64,000 nucleotides of DNA, taken from an uncultured Sanguibacteroides sp. (lineage in GTDB: Bacteria; Bacteroidota; Bacteroidia; Bacteroidales; Marinifilaceae). The stretch covers positions 38,250 through 102,249 of the forward strand of contig NZ_UQRQ01000012.1 of the NCBI RefSeq assembly GCF_900543425.1, in the 5' to 3' direction. The notes under the pieces were generated by a model. The model had not been told where the DNA came from and made no database searches. It worked only from the letters and a program-made list of their open reading frames with translations. Positions 36,413 to 46,100 of this stretch are shown piece by piece (the stretch's first letter is position 1; the number at the start of each line of letters is the position of its first letter). The position numbers and the translations under genes are program-made.

Positions 36413-36430
36413 TTTAATGATAGATAGACT

Positions 36431-37894
36431 ATGAAACGATATACTATTTTATATTTGCTTACGATCCTTTTCTGGGCAAACTCCTGTAACAGTTGGCTCT
36501 CTTTGGATGCGGAAGACGAGATCGATTCGGATTACCTGTTGAGTGAAGCTCAGGGATTCCGGAATGCGTTAAACGGTATATATCTCAATCTGGCAGAAGG
36601 GAAACTCTACGGTCGAGAGTTGAGTTGGGGATTTCTGAGTGCGATCTCGCAATATTACGATCCCGTTATTTCTACCGAGTATAAGGCTGCGATGGAATAT
36701 GATTATGAAAATGCCTCGGTCAATACGATTATCTCGGATATATGGTTAAACACCTATAATGCGATTGCTAACTGTAATAACATCATTACCAATATTAACA
36801 ATATAGAACCGGGAAAATTTGAATTGGGGGAAGAGGAACGGGACTTAATTTTAGGAGAGGCCCTGGGCGTAAGGGCTATGCTTCACTTTGACATGCTCCG
36901 GTTGTTTGCTCCGGCTCCGGCAACAAATCCTTCCGGGAATTATATTCCCTATTTCACGATTTATCCTTCGACGTCTGAACCTTATCTCACGGTAGACGAT
37001 TTTCTCGGGCATGTAATAGACGATTTGTTAAAGGCTCGTAGATTGGTTGCCGCACACGATAGTTTGAATATAGATCTCGAGCGGCTTTCCGGACGGCTTT
37101 CCGGGAATTTGATGACGGATAAAGATATGTTTTTCAAGATGAGAGGAACCCGGTTTAATTTGTATGCAGCCGATGCGCTGTTGGCAAGGGTATATCTGTA
37201 CGCGGGAGATAAGACGAATGCTTATAAACATGCCCGTTATATATATGATTCCTATGTTCAGAAATACAATTATTACGATCATCTGAGGTTGACTCCGGCT
37301 AATGATATTACAAGTTCTATCCTGAAACGTTCCAGAAAATTATATGACGGGATTATTTTAGGACTGTATAATTCAAAGCTACTGGATCTATATGAGGAGT
37401 ATTACAACAAACGGGGAGAGATGCCTTTGAAGAATGTAGCGGAGATGTTCGAGGGGAACGAAGACGACTATCGGTTGGTTTATTTGATTACAGGTAATAA
37501 TAAAGGGCATCAGGAGGCTTTGAAATACATGCGGGCGGATGAAAAAATAAATAACGTGAACAATTATCAGGGACCGATTATTCCTTACATCCGGTTAAGT
37601 GAAATCTATTATATCATGTGTGAATGTTTGGTGGATACGGATAAAAAGCAAGCAATAGATTTGTTGAATGAGTTACGTTTGGCCCGGGGGTGTAAGACGG
37701 ATATTCCGTATACCATGACAGAGGCTAATTTTATGGATGAACTGGTGTACGATGCCCGAAAAGATTTTATAGGAGAGGGACAGTTGTTTTTTATGTATAA
37801 GCGTTTGAATCGTCCTGTTTTAGATGGTAAAAAGCAAATTCAGATGGGAAACAAGTTTGTACTTCCTTTACCGGACATCGAGACTATTTACTAA
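36431..37894 (+). CDS. SusD/RagB-family lipoprotein
   Basis: Surface lipoprotein of 487 residues (lipobox ANSC, C19) that caps the SusC barrel and binds ligand. SusD features: FRNALNGIYLNLAEGKLYGRE, NNIITNIN, EALGVRAMLHFDMLRLFAPAP, TPANDI, and a C-terminal IIPYIRLSEIYYIMCECL with LLNELRLARGC and ARKDFIGEGQLFFMYKRLN. It starts 18 bp after susC. No carbohydrate-active enzyme is encoded nearby, so a peptide, glycopeptide or metal-complex ligand (RagAB-like) is as likely as a glycan. Confidence 0.95.
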   Translation: MKRYTILYLLTILFWANSCNSWLSLDAEDEIDSDYLLSEAQGFRNALNGIYLNLAEGKLYGRELSWGFLSAISQYYDPVISTEYKAAMEYDYENASVNTIISDIWLNTYNAIANCNNIITNINNIEPGKFELGEEERDLILGEALGVRAMLHFDMLRLFAPAPATNPSGNYIPYFTIYPSTSEPYLTVDDFLGHVIDDLLKARRLVAAHDSLNIDLERLSGRLSGNLMTDKDMFFKMRGTRFNLYAADALLARVYLYAGDKTNAYKHARYIYDSYVQKYNYYDHLRLTPANDITSSILKRSRKLYDGIILGLYNSKLLDLYEEYYNKRGEMPLKNVAEMFEGNEDDYRLVYLITGNNKGHQEALKYMRADEKINNVNNYQGPIIPYIRLSEIYYIMCECLVDTDKKQAIDLLNELRLARGCKTDIPYTMTEANFMDELVYDARKDFIGEGQLFFMYKRLNRPVLDGKKQIQMGNKFVLPLPDIETIY

Positions 37895-37906
37895 AACAAT
37901 GACATC

Positions 37907-38599
37907 ATGAAAAAATATATTTGTTACATCATCGGAATTCTATTGATCGGAGCTTGCTCAAAAGATGAGATAGAGGTTTTTAATACCACTAAACAATACC
38001 TTTTCTTTGAAAAGAGTTACGCGGATTCAATAACTTATTCTTTTTTCTATTATCCGGACTCAACTTCTCTTACCGTTCCTATCGGAATTAAGTTGATTGG
38101 AAATACGGCGAATTATGACAGGGAATTTAAGTTATCGGTGGATACGAAAAACAGTACCGTTGAATCCAGACATTACACTTTTCCGGAGAAATTTCTTTTC
38201 CGGGCCAATAGGGTCGTTGATACGGTATATGTTAAAATCAATAATGCCGCCGATTTAAGGGAGAAGAGCGTGCGACTTGTATTGAAGATCGAAGAGAATG
38301 CTCTTTTTTTGCCGGGACAATACGAGTATACCCGGAATGTTATCCGTTTTAGTGATATTATCGCTCCACCGGAATGGTGGAATCAGACGATTATAGACAG
38401 TTACCTGGGACCTTATACCGAAAAGAAATTTCGGGAATTTATGAAGGTAACCGGAGTAGGTGATCTGACCGACTTGTCGTCTGATACTATATGGTATCTG
38501 GCTCGCTCTTTTAAATACTATTTGTTGGAAATGGAAAAAGCGGGGACTCCCGTCATTGACGAAGACGGAAATAACATGAATGTGCCTGTTATTGGTTAA
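37907..38599 (+). CDS. DUF4843 lipoprotein
   Basis: 230-residue lipoprotein (lipobox IGACS, C17) with the DUF4843 pattern: YADSITYSFFYYPDSTSLTVPIGIKLIG, DREFKLSVDTKNSTVESRHYTFPEKFLF, VVDTVYVKINNAADLREKSVRLVLKIEEN, and FSDIIAPPEWWN near the C-terminus. DUF4843 proteins accompany SusCD pairs together with PKD-like lipoproteins and probably belong to the surface-exposed complex. 12 bp after susD. Confidence 0.88.
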   Translation: MKKYICYIIGILLIGACSKDEIEVFNTTKQYLFFEKSYADSITYSFFYYPDSTSLTVPIGIKLIGNTANYDREFKLSVDTKNSTVESRHYTFPEKFLFRANRVVDTVYVKINNAADLREKSVRLVLKIEENALFLPGQYEYTRNVIRFSDIIAPPEWWNQTIIDSYLGPYTEKKFREFMKVTGVGDLTDLSSDTIWYLARSFKYYLLEMEKAGTPVIDEDGNNMNVPVIG

Positions 38600-38617
38600 A
38601 CTTTAAAATGTTGGTCT

Positions 38618-40117
38618 ATGAAAATTAAATTTATATTCTATTGGATGATAGGAATTTTATTTCTACAATCCTGTTACGATGATAAGGGAAATTATGATTA
38701 TAAGGATATCAACGAGGTGACGGTTAAGTTGCCCAAAAAGTATTTTCCCAACCTGATTATGGGGGATCCAATCGTGATAGAACCTGAGATAACGTTTAAG
38801 AATCCCAAGGATACCGCTTATTTTAAATATGAATGGTATTTGGCGTCCGAGTTGATATCCACGTCCCGGAATTGTAATGCTACCTGGTCGAAATTAGGAG
38901 AAACTTACGGAGAATTTCGCGTTGTCGATACAATAACGAATTGTCAGTATATTGTTAATTTTAGTGTGGATCAAGTTACTCCTTATGAGACCGGATGGAT
39001 GGTATTATACGATAGAAGTGGGAAATCAGAGTATTGTTATATTCAGGAAAAAGACGGGGTGTATACCGATTATGTCGATTTTTATCAGGAGCTAAATGGA
39101 GAGGAGTTGGGTTCTACACCCCTGAAAATGGTTGAACACTATACCACGAATAGCGGTATATCTGAAGTCCTTGTTATTCAGCGTAGAGGGTTAGGATGCG
39201 TGGAGATAGACGGAAGAAGTTTGTTGAAAAAGGTGACGACTCAACAGGAGTTTATCGGGGAAACGTTGCCGGAAAATTTTGCTCCGGTGGATGCTTCCTA
39301 TGCCGGATATATCAACTATATTCTGAACGAAGACGGCAGGGTGTTCAGTCGTAAAGCCAATCCCGGCAGTTTGCATACCAATCGTTACAGTACTCTTCCT
39401 TTGGCGGATAACGGTAAGGAGCTGAAGGTCGGGGCTTTGATCTCCGTGGCCGAGTCGAGGGCCGAGTTTACCGTTTTATTTGATGAGACCAACAATCGTC
39501 TTGTCGGTTCGCTCACGAGAAATAATAGTCTTGCGGGTAAACTAACGGATTTGTATTGTAAAAATTATCCGGAAGAAGCAATACCGTTGAATAATATCGG
39601 AGAGAACAAGATGGTTTACACGGGAGCTTATTTGGAGGGCCAACAGACTTGCGAGTTTGTCTCTATTTTTAAAGATCCGCAAAATCAATATAAGCTTCAA
39701 CAATATATGGTCCAGTATATATTGGGCGGAGGACTCGAAGTCATGAAGATAGAGAAACCGAAAACCACAGGTAATGGGTTATTTAACGAGCAAAGTCTTT
39801 ATTTCCTGCTCAGAAGGCGTCCTTATATTTTCTTTACAACCGGAGCTAATTCCGATCAACTTTATTATCTCGATCTGGCGACGAATAAGACAAATCTTTA
39901 TAAAGATTTTGAAGGAGAACGAATCGTTTCTCTATGCGCTGATAAGACGTGTCAAAATTTAGGTGTTGCTCTTGAAAACGGTAAGTTCTTTATTTTTGAT
40001 GTGGCCGATCACCTGCTTGGCCGGGAAGTGAAAGTGTTGCATAGTGTAGATAATTTAGGTAAAGTTGTTCACGCTATTTATAAGTATGGCAATTTAGACA
40101 ATTTTACTTACGATTGA
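38618..40117 (+). CDS. PKD-like family lipoprotein
   Basis: 499-residue lipoprotein (lipobox LQSC, C19), beginning CYDDKGNYDYKDINEVTV as PKD-like family lipoproteins of SusCD loci do. A PKD-like Ig domain (about 35-120) is followed by a long beta-rich region with propeller-like repeats. Last gene of the sus operon, 18 bp after DUF4843 and before the terminator at 40150. Probably a surface ligand-binding or scaffold component. Confidence 0.87.
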   Translation: MKIKFIFYWMIGILFLQSCYDDKGNYDYKDINEVTVKLPKKYFPNLIMGDPIVIEPEITFKNPKDTAYFKYEWYLASELISTSRNCNATWSKLGETYGEFRVVDTITNCQYIVNFSVDQVTPYETGWMVLYDRSGKSEYCYIQEKDGVYTDYVDFYQELNGEELGSTPLKMVEHYTTNSGISEVLVIQRRGLGCVEIDGRSLLKKVTTQQEFIGETLPENFAPVDASYAGYINYILNEDGRVFSRKANPGSLHTNRYSTLPLADNGKELKVGALISVAESRAEFTVLFDETNNRLVGSLTRNNSLAGKLTDLYCKNYPEEAIPLNNIGENKMVYTGAYLEGQQTCEFVSIFKDPQNQYKLQQYMVQYILGGGLEVMKIEKPKTTGNGLFNEQSLYFLLRRRPYIFFTTGANSDQLYYLDLATNKTNLYKDFEGERIVSLCADKTCQNLGVALENGKFFIFDVADHLLGREVKVLHSVDNLGKVVHAIYKYGNLDNFTYD

Positions 40118-40149
40118 TTTTTTAGTATTTGTGTTTATATAGTAAGGTT

Positions 40150-40178
40150 GTCCGGGAATTCATTTCCCGGACTCTTTT
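40150..40178 (+). terminator. Terminator of the susCD operon
   Basis: GTCCGGGAA, a 5-nt loop, TTCCCGGAC, then TCTTTTTG. Confidence 0.88.
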
Positions 40179-40326
40179 TGGGGATAATTAAAGTATATAA
40201 AATAGGAATTTTAATGTATAAAGAGAGTCGGTACGATGTATAATCTTTATATTTGCCGGGCGTAGCGATGGGATATTTTGGGTATTTAAAGTGAAATGTA
40301 GTTTGCTGTATTAAAAGATTTTTATT

Positions 40327-41103
40327 ATGAAATGGGGTCATTTATCGAGAGTGTGTTTTATGCTTTTGTTCACAAGCTGTTTTGTTAGTTGTAATGATGA
40401 TAAAAAAACAGAAGAGGTGTATCCCATACGATTTTCTGATTCTTCTTATGAGGTTCGAATGGGCATGAGGGAGAGTATTTCTTTTGTAGATGGTAGCGGA
40501 GATTACACGATTGATGTGGAAAATCCTCAATTATTGGATGCTTCTATCAGTTTAAATACGGATAATCTTTTTATTAACGCGAAAAAGAAGGGTGAGACGG
40601 TTCTCTCGGTAACGGATAACAGGGTGGGAGAGACGGTAAAATTGAAAATAAAAATAACGGATTCTTATTTGGGCTTTGTACTGGTTAATAGTGATCTTCC
40701 GTTTTTTAAATCAAAGACGGATCTATTTCTCGTGAAGAATGATCTAAAAGAATTTTACCTGTTTGACCAAGCGGAGGACTTTAACGGGCCTGTGGGAGAC
40801 CCTGTTCTAAAAGGTAACTATAAGATTGCAATTGAAAACAACAAACCTTATTTAACCCTTGTTTATAAGGATGAGACGGAAGGTGTCGAGATTCGTAAAT
40901 TTTGCTTATCGGGAAGCGATGGCATTGTCTTTGACATTTTGAATACGATGTTTGAACTGGGGTGGGAGAAGTTGTCGGAGAATTCTTCCCGTAGCGTCGG
41001 CCCTCAAATTTATGTTCTGCACCTGACAGAAGTGAATACCATTTATGAGGCTGATGGATATATGAACTATTTCATGCATATCCCGGGAGGGATTTTAAGG
41101 TAG
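40327..41103 (+). CDS. Hypothetical lipoprotein
   Basis: 258-residue predicted lipoprotein (SCFVSCNDD, C22). After the lipobox an Ig-like strand pattern is visible (YEVRMGMRESISFVDGSGDYTIDVENPQLLDASIS, INAKKKGETVLSVTD), similar to BACON/Big domains. The C-terminal half is an unrecognised beta-rich domain with DLFLVKNDLKEFYLFDQAEDF. It is separated from the sus operon by its terminator and 150 bp, so it is transcribed on its own or by readthrough. Confidence 0.78.
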   Translation: MKWGHLSRVCFMLLFTSCFVSCNDDKKTEEVYPIRFSDSSYEVRMGMRESISFVDGSGDYTIDVENPQLLDASISLNTDNLFINAKKKGETVLSVTDNRVGETVKLKIKITDSYLGFVLVNSDLPFFKSKTDLFLVKNDLKEFYLFDQAEDFNGPVGDPVLKGNYKIAIENNKPYLTLVYKDETEGVEIRKFCLSGSDGIVFDILNTMFELGWEKLSENSSRSVGPQIYVLHLTEVNTIYEADGYMNYFMHIPGGILR

Positions 41104-41257
41104 ACACAATCATTAGTAATGGATGTTTGAAGTCGTTGATAAACGTGTTAAGGAGCTTTTCAAACGACTTGCCGGTAGCTTCCATTTGTATGATGGGTTT
41201 GTTTTCCTTAAAAAACGACACGTAATCCCTCGGAATCGTTGCGATCAATTTTTCCAA
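41072..41257 (-). CDS. Possible small ORF downstream of the nuclease-like gene
   Basis: 61 codons read on the minus strand 14 bp after the PD-(D/E)XK gene, overlapping the end of the convergent lipoprotein gene by 32 bp. The residues are protein-like (MEKLIATIPRDYVSFFKEN, SFEKLLNTFINDF) but match no family that I know. It may be a real small partner, a remnant or chance. Confidence 0.35.
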   Translation of the reverse strand: MEKLIATIPRDYVSFFKENKPIIQMEATGKSFEKLLNTFINDFKHPLLMIVSTLKSLPGYA

Positions 41258-41271
41258 TATCTCTGATGTTT

Positions 41272-42234
41272 TTATTTTAATATATTAAGCGGATACCTGA
41301 TCACTTCATCCATAAAGCTTTTTAATAGTTCCCGTTGTTCCTGTAATGAAACCGCCTCAAATTCTTCGTGTTTTTCTTCCGATAATTCGAACCAATAGGA
41401 ATTACCCTCCTCGTAGGGAGTAATAGTGTATATACCGTTTTCTTTTGTTGATCCGGACAGGATATCGTGAACGGGTTTTCCCCACCCTTCATCTTTTGAA
41501 AATGAGATACAAATTAAAGGTTTCTCTCTGTTGTAATAGATCCCGATCCAAGCCCAAGTCGGAGCGATTTTACCCGTAGTATAATCAATCCTGAAATAAA
41601 GTCCCTGAACTCCATTTCTGTTCCCGTTTTTATCGGAATACAGTTCTAACGTAAAATCTTCTTCTGACCGGTTGATTAATTTACGTAATTCAATCATCAA
41701 CTGATACAGAGAATACATACCGTCTAATTTCATAGCTTTATTGAATTTTATTATGCCGCAAACATTCTGAAGATAGGAAGAGTAGCCGTTAATAAGTTTA
41801 AGGGAATCATCCTCCTGAATATATTTTATCTGTTCGGCCAGTTCATCGAAAAACATCTCCCATGTTTTGGTCATATACCCACTCATATGTAACGAGTAAT
41901 TGGTGATGTACCCGAGTCTCTCTTTACCCACATGATATGCTTTTTCATATTGGCCGAAATGATGATTCCGGTCTCCAATCTTAACCTCGATTAAGAAGGG
42001 TTTGTCGTCCCCTTTTATTCTGATTAAAAAATCGACCCGACTGTCCCCCTCGTCGTCATCCCTTGTCTCCCTCTCGAAGTATTCGATCAGGTCTATCTCC
42101 AAATCGGGAAAAAAGAAATGAATAAAAATCCGTTTAAAATCCGGACAGGCATGACATAATGCCCAGGTAATGTCCGACAAATCATTCTCTTTGTATCGCC
42201 TGGTCGCCAGATACTCGAAAAACAGCTTTATCAT
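41272..42234 (-). CDS. PD-(D/E)XK nuclease-superfamily protein
   Basis: 320-residue cytoplasmic protein with a complete PD-(D/E)XK-type active site: D68 in SRVDFLIRI, then E83-x-K85 in PFLIEVKIGDRNHHFGQY with Q95 (PDDEXK_4-like). The C-terminal half (WAWIGIYYNREKPLICISFSKDEGWGKP) is an accessory domain. It has no methyltransferase or helicase neighbour, so it is not obviously a restriction enzyme. Such stand-alone proteins occur in accessory and defence regions. Function unproven. Confidence 0.75.
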   Translation of the reverse strand: MIKLFFEYLATRRYKENDLSDITWALCHACPDFKRIFIHFFFPDLEIDLIEYFERETRDDDEGDSRVDFLIRIKGDDKPFLIEVKIGDRNHHFGQYEKAYHVGKERLGYITNYSLHMSGYMTKTWEMFFDELAEQIKYIQEDDSLKLINGYSSYLQNVCGIIKFNKAMKLDGMYSLYQLMIELRKLINRSEEDFTLELYSDKNGNRNGVQGLYFRIDYTTGKIAPTWAWIGIYYNREKPLICISFSKDEGWGKPVHDILSGSTKENGIYTITPYEEGNSYWFELSEEKHEEFEAVSLQEQRELLKSFMDEVIRYPLNILK

Positions 42235-42462
42235 TATGATTCTAAATTATTCCTTACACGTGAGGTTAACACCCGAACAAATCTCGGAAATAATCTTGGG
42301 AATAACAAATAGGGAAGATGGCAGATTGTAAATTGACGGTTTGGAATTAAAGGATTGAGAGATTTAGGTGATTTTGAGATTAAAATAGATAGTTTATATA
42401 GTAAATCAAAGATTGGTAAACAGGTGTAAAGGGTTAAATTCTAAAGTATTCCGAATAAATAG
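42235..42462. other. Gene-free intergenic stretch
   Basis: A+T-rich, no gene. It carries GATTGTAAATTGACGG and related wording at about 42320-42380 like the repeats at 6052-6142, and probably the promoter of the minus-strand nuclease-like gene. Confidence 0.5.
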
Positions 42463-42493
42463 TTTGTTTTGTTATATTTTTTTTATAAATTTG
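42463..42493 (+). promoter_or_regulatory. Promoter of the small secreted protein gene
   Basis: TTTG (42463-42466), 19 bp, TAAATTTG (42486-42493). The 129-bp leader before the ATG at 42622 is unusually long for a single small gene. Confidence 0.7.
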
Positions 42494-42621
42494 CCAAATT
42501 ATCACTAATGATAATAGCAATTGTTCTAGAGTTCTAGAAATGATGGGAATTTTTTTATGAACTAAATCAAAACTTACAATAAACTCCACAAAATAATTTA
42601 CTAACATAAAAATCTAACATT

Positions 42622-43023
42622 ATGAAAAATAAAATTACTTTAATGACCATTTGTTTGTTCTTGTTGTGTTTTGGCGTTAATAAAGTACAGGCGCAAGCTC
42701 CACTACCTCCGGACGCAACAGCTAGGCCAACAGCTTTTAGTTTATATGAAGGTACTGAGAGAGAGGTTTTAATTGAATTAGAGCCTGCCTCAGGTTTTAA
42801 GCTAGAGGGATTAACGTTTAAAATTGCAGGAGCGATAACATCTGTAGAAGTTACAGAAGGAAAATTAGAAGATTATATAAAAAAATTTACTGCCAAGGGG
42901 TTAACCCCAGGAGTGCATAATATAGTTATTACAATTGCGGGATACCAAAAAGATATGGAAACTAACTGGTCTTTTCGTTTTGAGATTCAAGTAGTACTGA
43001 CAATAACTGTATTTCAGGCATAA
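42622..43023 (+). CDS. Small secreted hypothetical protein
   Basis: 133 residues with a clear signal peptide (LMTICLFLLCFGVNKVQAQA). The mature part of about 108 residues begins Pro-rich and then shows alternating strands with no Cys (PTAFSLYEGTEREVLIELEPASG, GLTFKIAGAITSVEVTEGK, GVHNIVITIAGYQK), which suggests one Ig-like beta-sandwich. It is not recognised. A promoter precedes it, a hairpin at 43029-43058 follows, and the duplicated membrane proteins start 123 bp downstream, so a shared function is possible but unproven. Confidence 0.7.
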   Translation: MKNKITLMTICLFLLCFGVNKVQAQAPLPPDATARPTAFSLYEGTEREVLIELEPASGFKLEGLTFKIAGAITSVEVTEGKLEDYIKKFTAKGLTPGVHNIVITIAGYQKDMETNWSFRFEIQVVLTITVFQA

Positions 43024-43028
43024 TAAAT

Positions 43029-43058
43029 ATAATCGGTTTGGTGGGGTTGGCCGATTAT
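43029..43058 (+). terminator. Hairpin after the small secreted protein gene
   Basis: ATAATCGG, a 14-nt loop, CCGATTAT followed by TTAAAAC. Weak T-run, so it may be a terminator or an mRNA-stabilising hairpin. Confidence 0.5.
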
Positions 43059-43146
43059 TTAAAACATTTTATTGTGATAGTAAAAATGGGTATATATTTA
43101 TAATCATAATTTTGATAAACCGTATAAATTAAAATATTAAAACTTT

Positions 43147-46100
43147 ATGATTATGACATTAACCTCTCTTACAATGGTTTTCCGTTATCAAATAAAGTTA
43201 TTATTTCGTAATTGGATTTTATGGCTTTTGTTTTTAACAATCTTGGTTACTGTCGTGTTTTATCAGCTCAATACCCAGGGTACTTTTTCCGGCATGGGAG
43301 GTACTTTCTACTCGATGCTTTCTTCTTTTATTCCCGCAACCAACGCTTGGCTTTTTAATCTGTTGCAGGTTTTGCCTTTTTTGTATCTATCGGGAGATTA
43401 TATTTACAGAAATCATAAGTTAGATACCCTTGCCGTTATTGATTCCCGGGAACAGGGTAACGCATCTTATATTGGTGGGATGAGTTTGGGTCTTGTTACG
43501 ATTTTTTTGTTTACTGGAGCGGTAAGTTTGTTTTTGGGAGTGCTTATAAATTTGTTTGCCAGTAAACTGGCTTTTAACGGGTGGTATTCTTTGTTTTATC
43601 TTTTTACCTATATATTTCCAACGACGATATTTTTGACAGGCTTTTCTTTTTTCGTGGTCTATTTAACCCGTAACCGTCTTTGTTCTTTTGTTATTTTATT
43701 GATTTACTTGTCGTTGGCTCTTGTTCTTTTGCCGGATCTATTTCAAGGTTTACTAGACCCTTTTGCCCGTCATATCCCTAATACTTTTTCCGATATGATC
43801 GGTTTTCCCGACCTATGGGGTTATTTTTTTCACCGGGTTTGTTGGTTTTTATGTGGCGTGGGTTTTTTCAGTGCGGCGGTAGTGTTGTCCCGTCGTCTCC
43901 CAAATAACACGCAGGACAAACGTTTATGGAAACTTGTTTGCATGACATGTTTTATCTTCGGTGCCGGCAGCGGTACGACTTTTTATTTAAGATATCAAGG
44001 TTCCGTGGAGGCTCGTCGTCTTTATCGAGATGTATACGTTCAGTATAATTCCTATCCTAAAGTCACCCTGTTCCATTTGGATATGGATTATCAGCCACAG
44101 GGAAATCGAATGTCGGTCGATTGTCGTTTACGGGTTCGGAATCAAAACAAGGAACGCGTGGAGAAAATTCTTTTTTACCTGAATCCTTCTTTAAAATTAA
44201 AATCAGTACGGATAGATGGTAAAGATATTTCTTGGGAACGAGAAGAGCAAGTTATCCTACTTGATCACGAGTTAGTTGCTGGCGAGAAGTGTGATATCGC
44301 AATAAGTTACGGTGGGAAAATCGATGAACGGTTATGTTACTTGGATATCCCGGATAAAACCTTTTTCGATCTTTCGGACCGGGGAATCTACACGTGTCGC
44401 TTCGGGAAACGTTTCGCTTATTTAGGAGAAGATTACACGCTTCTAACCCCGGAATGCGTGTGGTACCCGGTGTGTACCCCTCCAGTCAACCCGGTGAATG
44501 TTTATGCCGTTGATAAACATTTTTTCAATTCGACTCTGAAAGTTTGTGACACGGGAGAAAAATCAGTTTTTTCTCAAGGGGCTCCGTCTAAAGAAAAAGA
44601 GGTTACTTTATTTCGTTCGACAAAACCTCTTGTCGGGATGTCGTTAGTAGTGGGTACTTACACGGGAGAGATGTTAGCGGTGGATTCCGTGCTTTACGGT
44701 TATTATGTTTATCCGGGACACGGGGATTACTTTAACGGTTTGGAACTCGTTCCTGACTCTCTTTCGAGAGTGATTTCTTCTTTTTCAAAAACAGGACACG
44801 GGAAGTCTTATCCGTTCGATCGTTTACTTTTTTTAGAAACACCACTCTCTTTCTGTAGTTTTTACCGGGCTTCCCGGAATGGAAGCGGGTACGTTCAACC
44901 GGAAATGTTTTTGTTTCCGGAACAGATGATCGGAATGTCTCTTCCAGATTTTAAAGAAGAGATGTATCGGATGAGAGAGAAAGATCGAGTAAAAGGCAGA
45001 AAAATACTTACTCTATTCGAATATGAAATGAGAATATTAGATAGAACTGTTAATCAATTGTTATTTCATACAAAAATTCGACTTAATAATTTGTTGAATA
45101 TGTTTAGTAATAAAGAGAAAGAACATTTTGTAAATAATCCATATGTTGATTTTCCGCTTTATTATGACTATACGATTAGTTTTTACTCGAGAGAATATCC
45201 CGTGCTTGATGCCGTGTTGAAACGGATGGTCGGAAGGGCCGATTTTGAGGAGCACCTAAGAGTTGTATATCCAAACGTAATCTCAGGAGTAATTTATAAT
45301 GCTCGAGTAAGACACTATCTTTCTAATAATAGTTTTTCTGATGCCCTTTCAGACATGTTATTTCCTTCCACGTGGCTAAATGATTTGTTAAGTATAAAAG
45401 TCGACCAGCTTAAAGATATACTTTTGCTTAATTCCTCTTCAGAAGAATTGAACAAGTTCCTGATTGATTTTGTCCGTCAACATACCTTCGAGCAGGTGGA
45501 TTTTGAAACACTCAATATCGCCTATAAACAAGAGGTTAATGTTGACTGGGCAGAATTTTTGTCGCAATGGTATTTAGGGAATAAACTTCCGGCATATATC
45601 ATAAGAGATTTTAAAATGGTAGAGATCGTAGAGCCTGGAATGACAGAAAATCTTGCTGATAATAAGCGTTATAAAGTGCAGGCAAGTATATATAATACGG
45701 GAGAGGTTGACGGAATTGTCTCATTTGCTTTTTATACAGATAGAGGACCTCAAAGGAAAAATTTTATGATAAAAAAACAGGAGGGACAGAGAATTGAATG
45801 GATTGAGGATAAAGTTGGATATGATATGAGCTTACTTACCAATATAGCCCGGAATAACCCGGAAGCAAGAAGTGTTGCTCCTCGAAAAGGGTACACTACC
45901 AGTGATACGGTACAGCGGGTAGAAAAATTACCATTTAGTTATTTTCAGCCTCCAGCCAACGAGATTATCGTCAACGAGGATGATGACGGTTTCCGGGTGA
46001 TACAACCAAAATCCCGTTTATTACTCGGGCGATTGTATGGACAAGAGGAAGAAGGATATATCACTATTAATGGCAGTTCTCCATATACCGGAGAGCTTCC

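Noticed and set aside
41272..42234. Calling the PD-(D/E)XK protein a restriction endonuclease
   Set aside because: There is no methyltransferase, specificity subunit or helicase nearby. The fold is shared by many non-restriction proteins.
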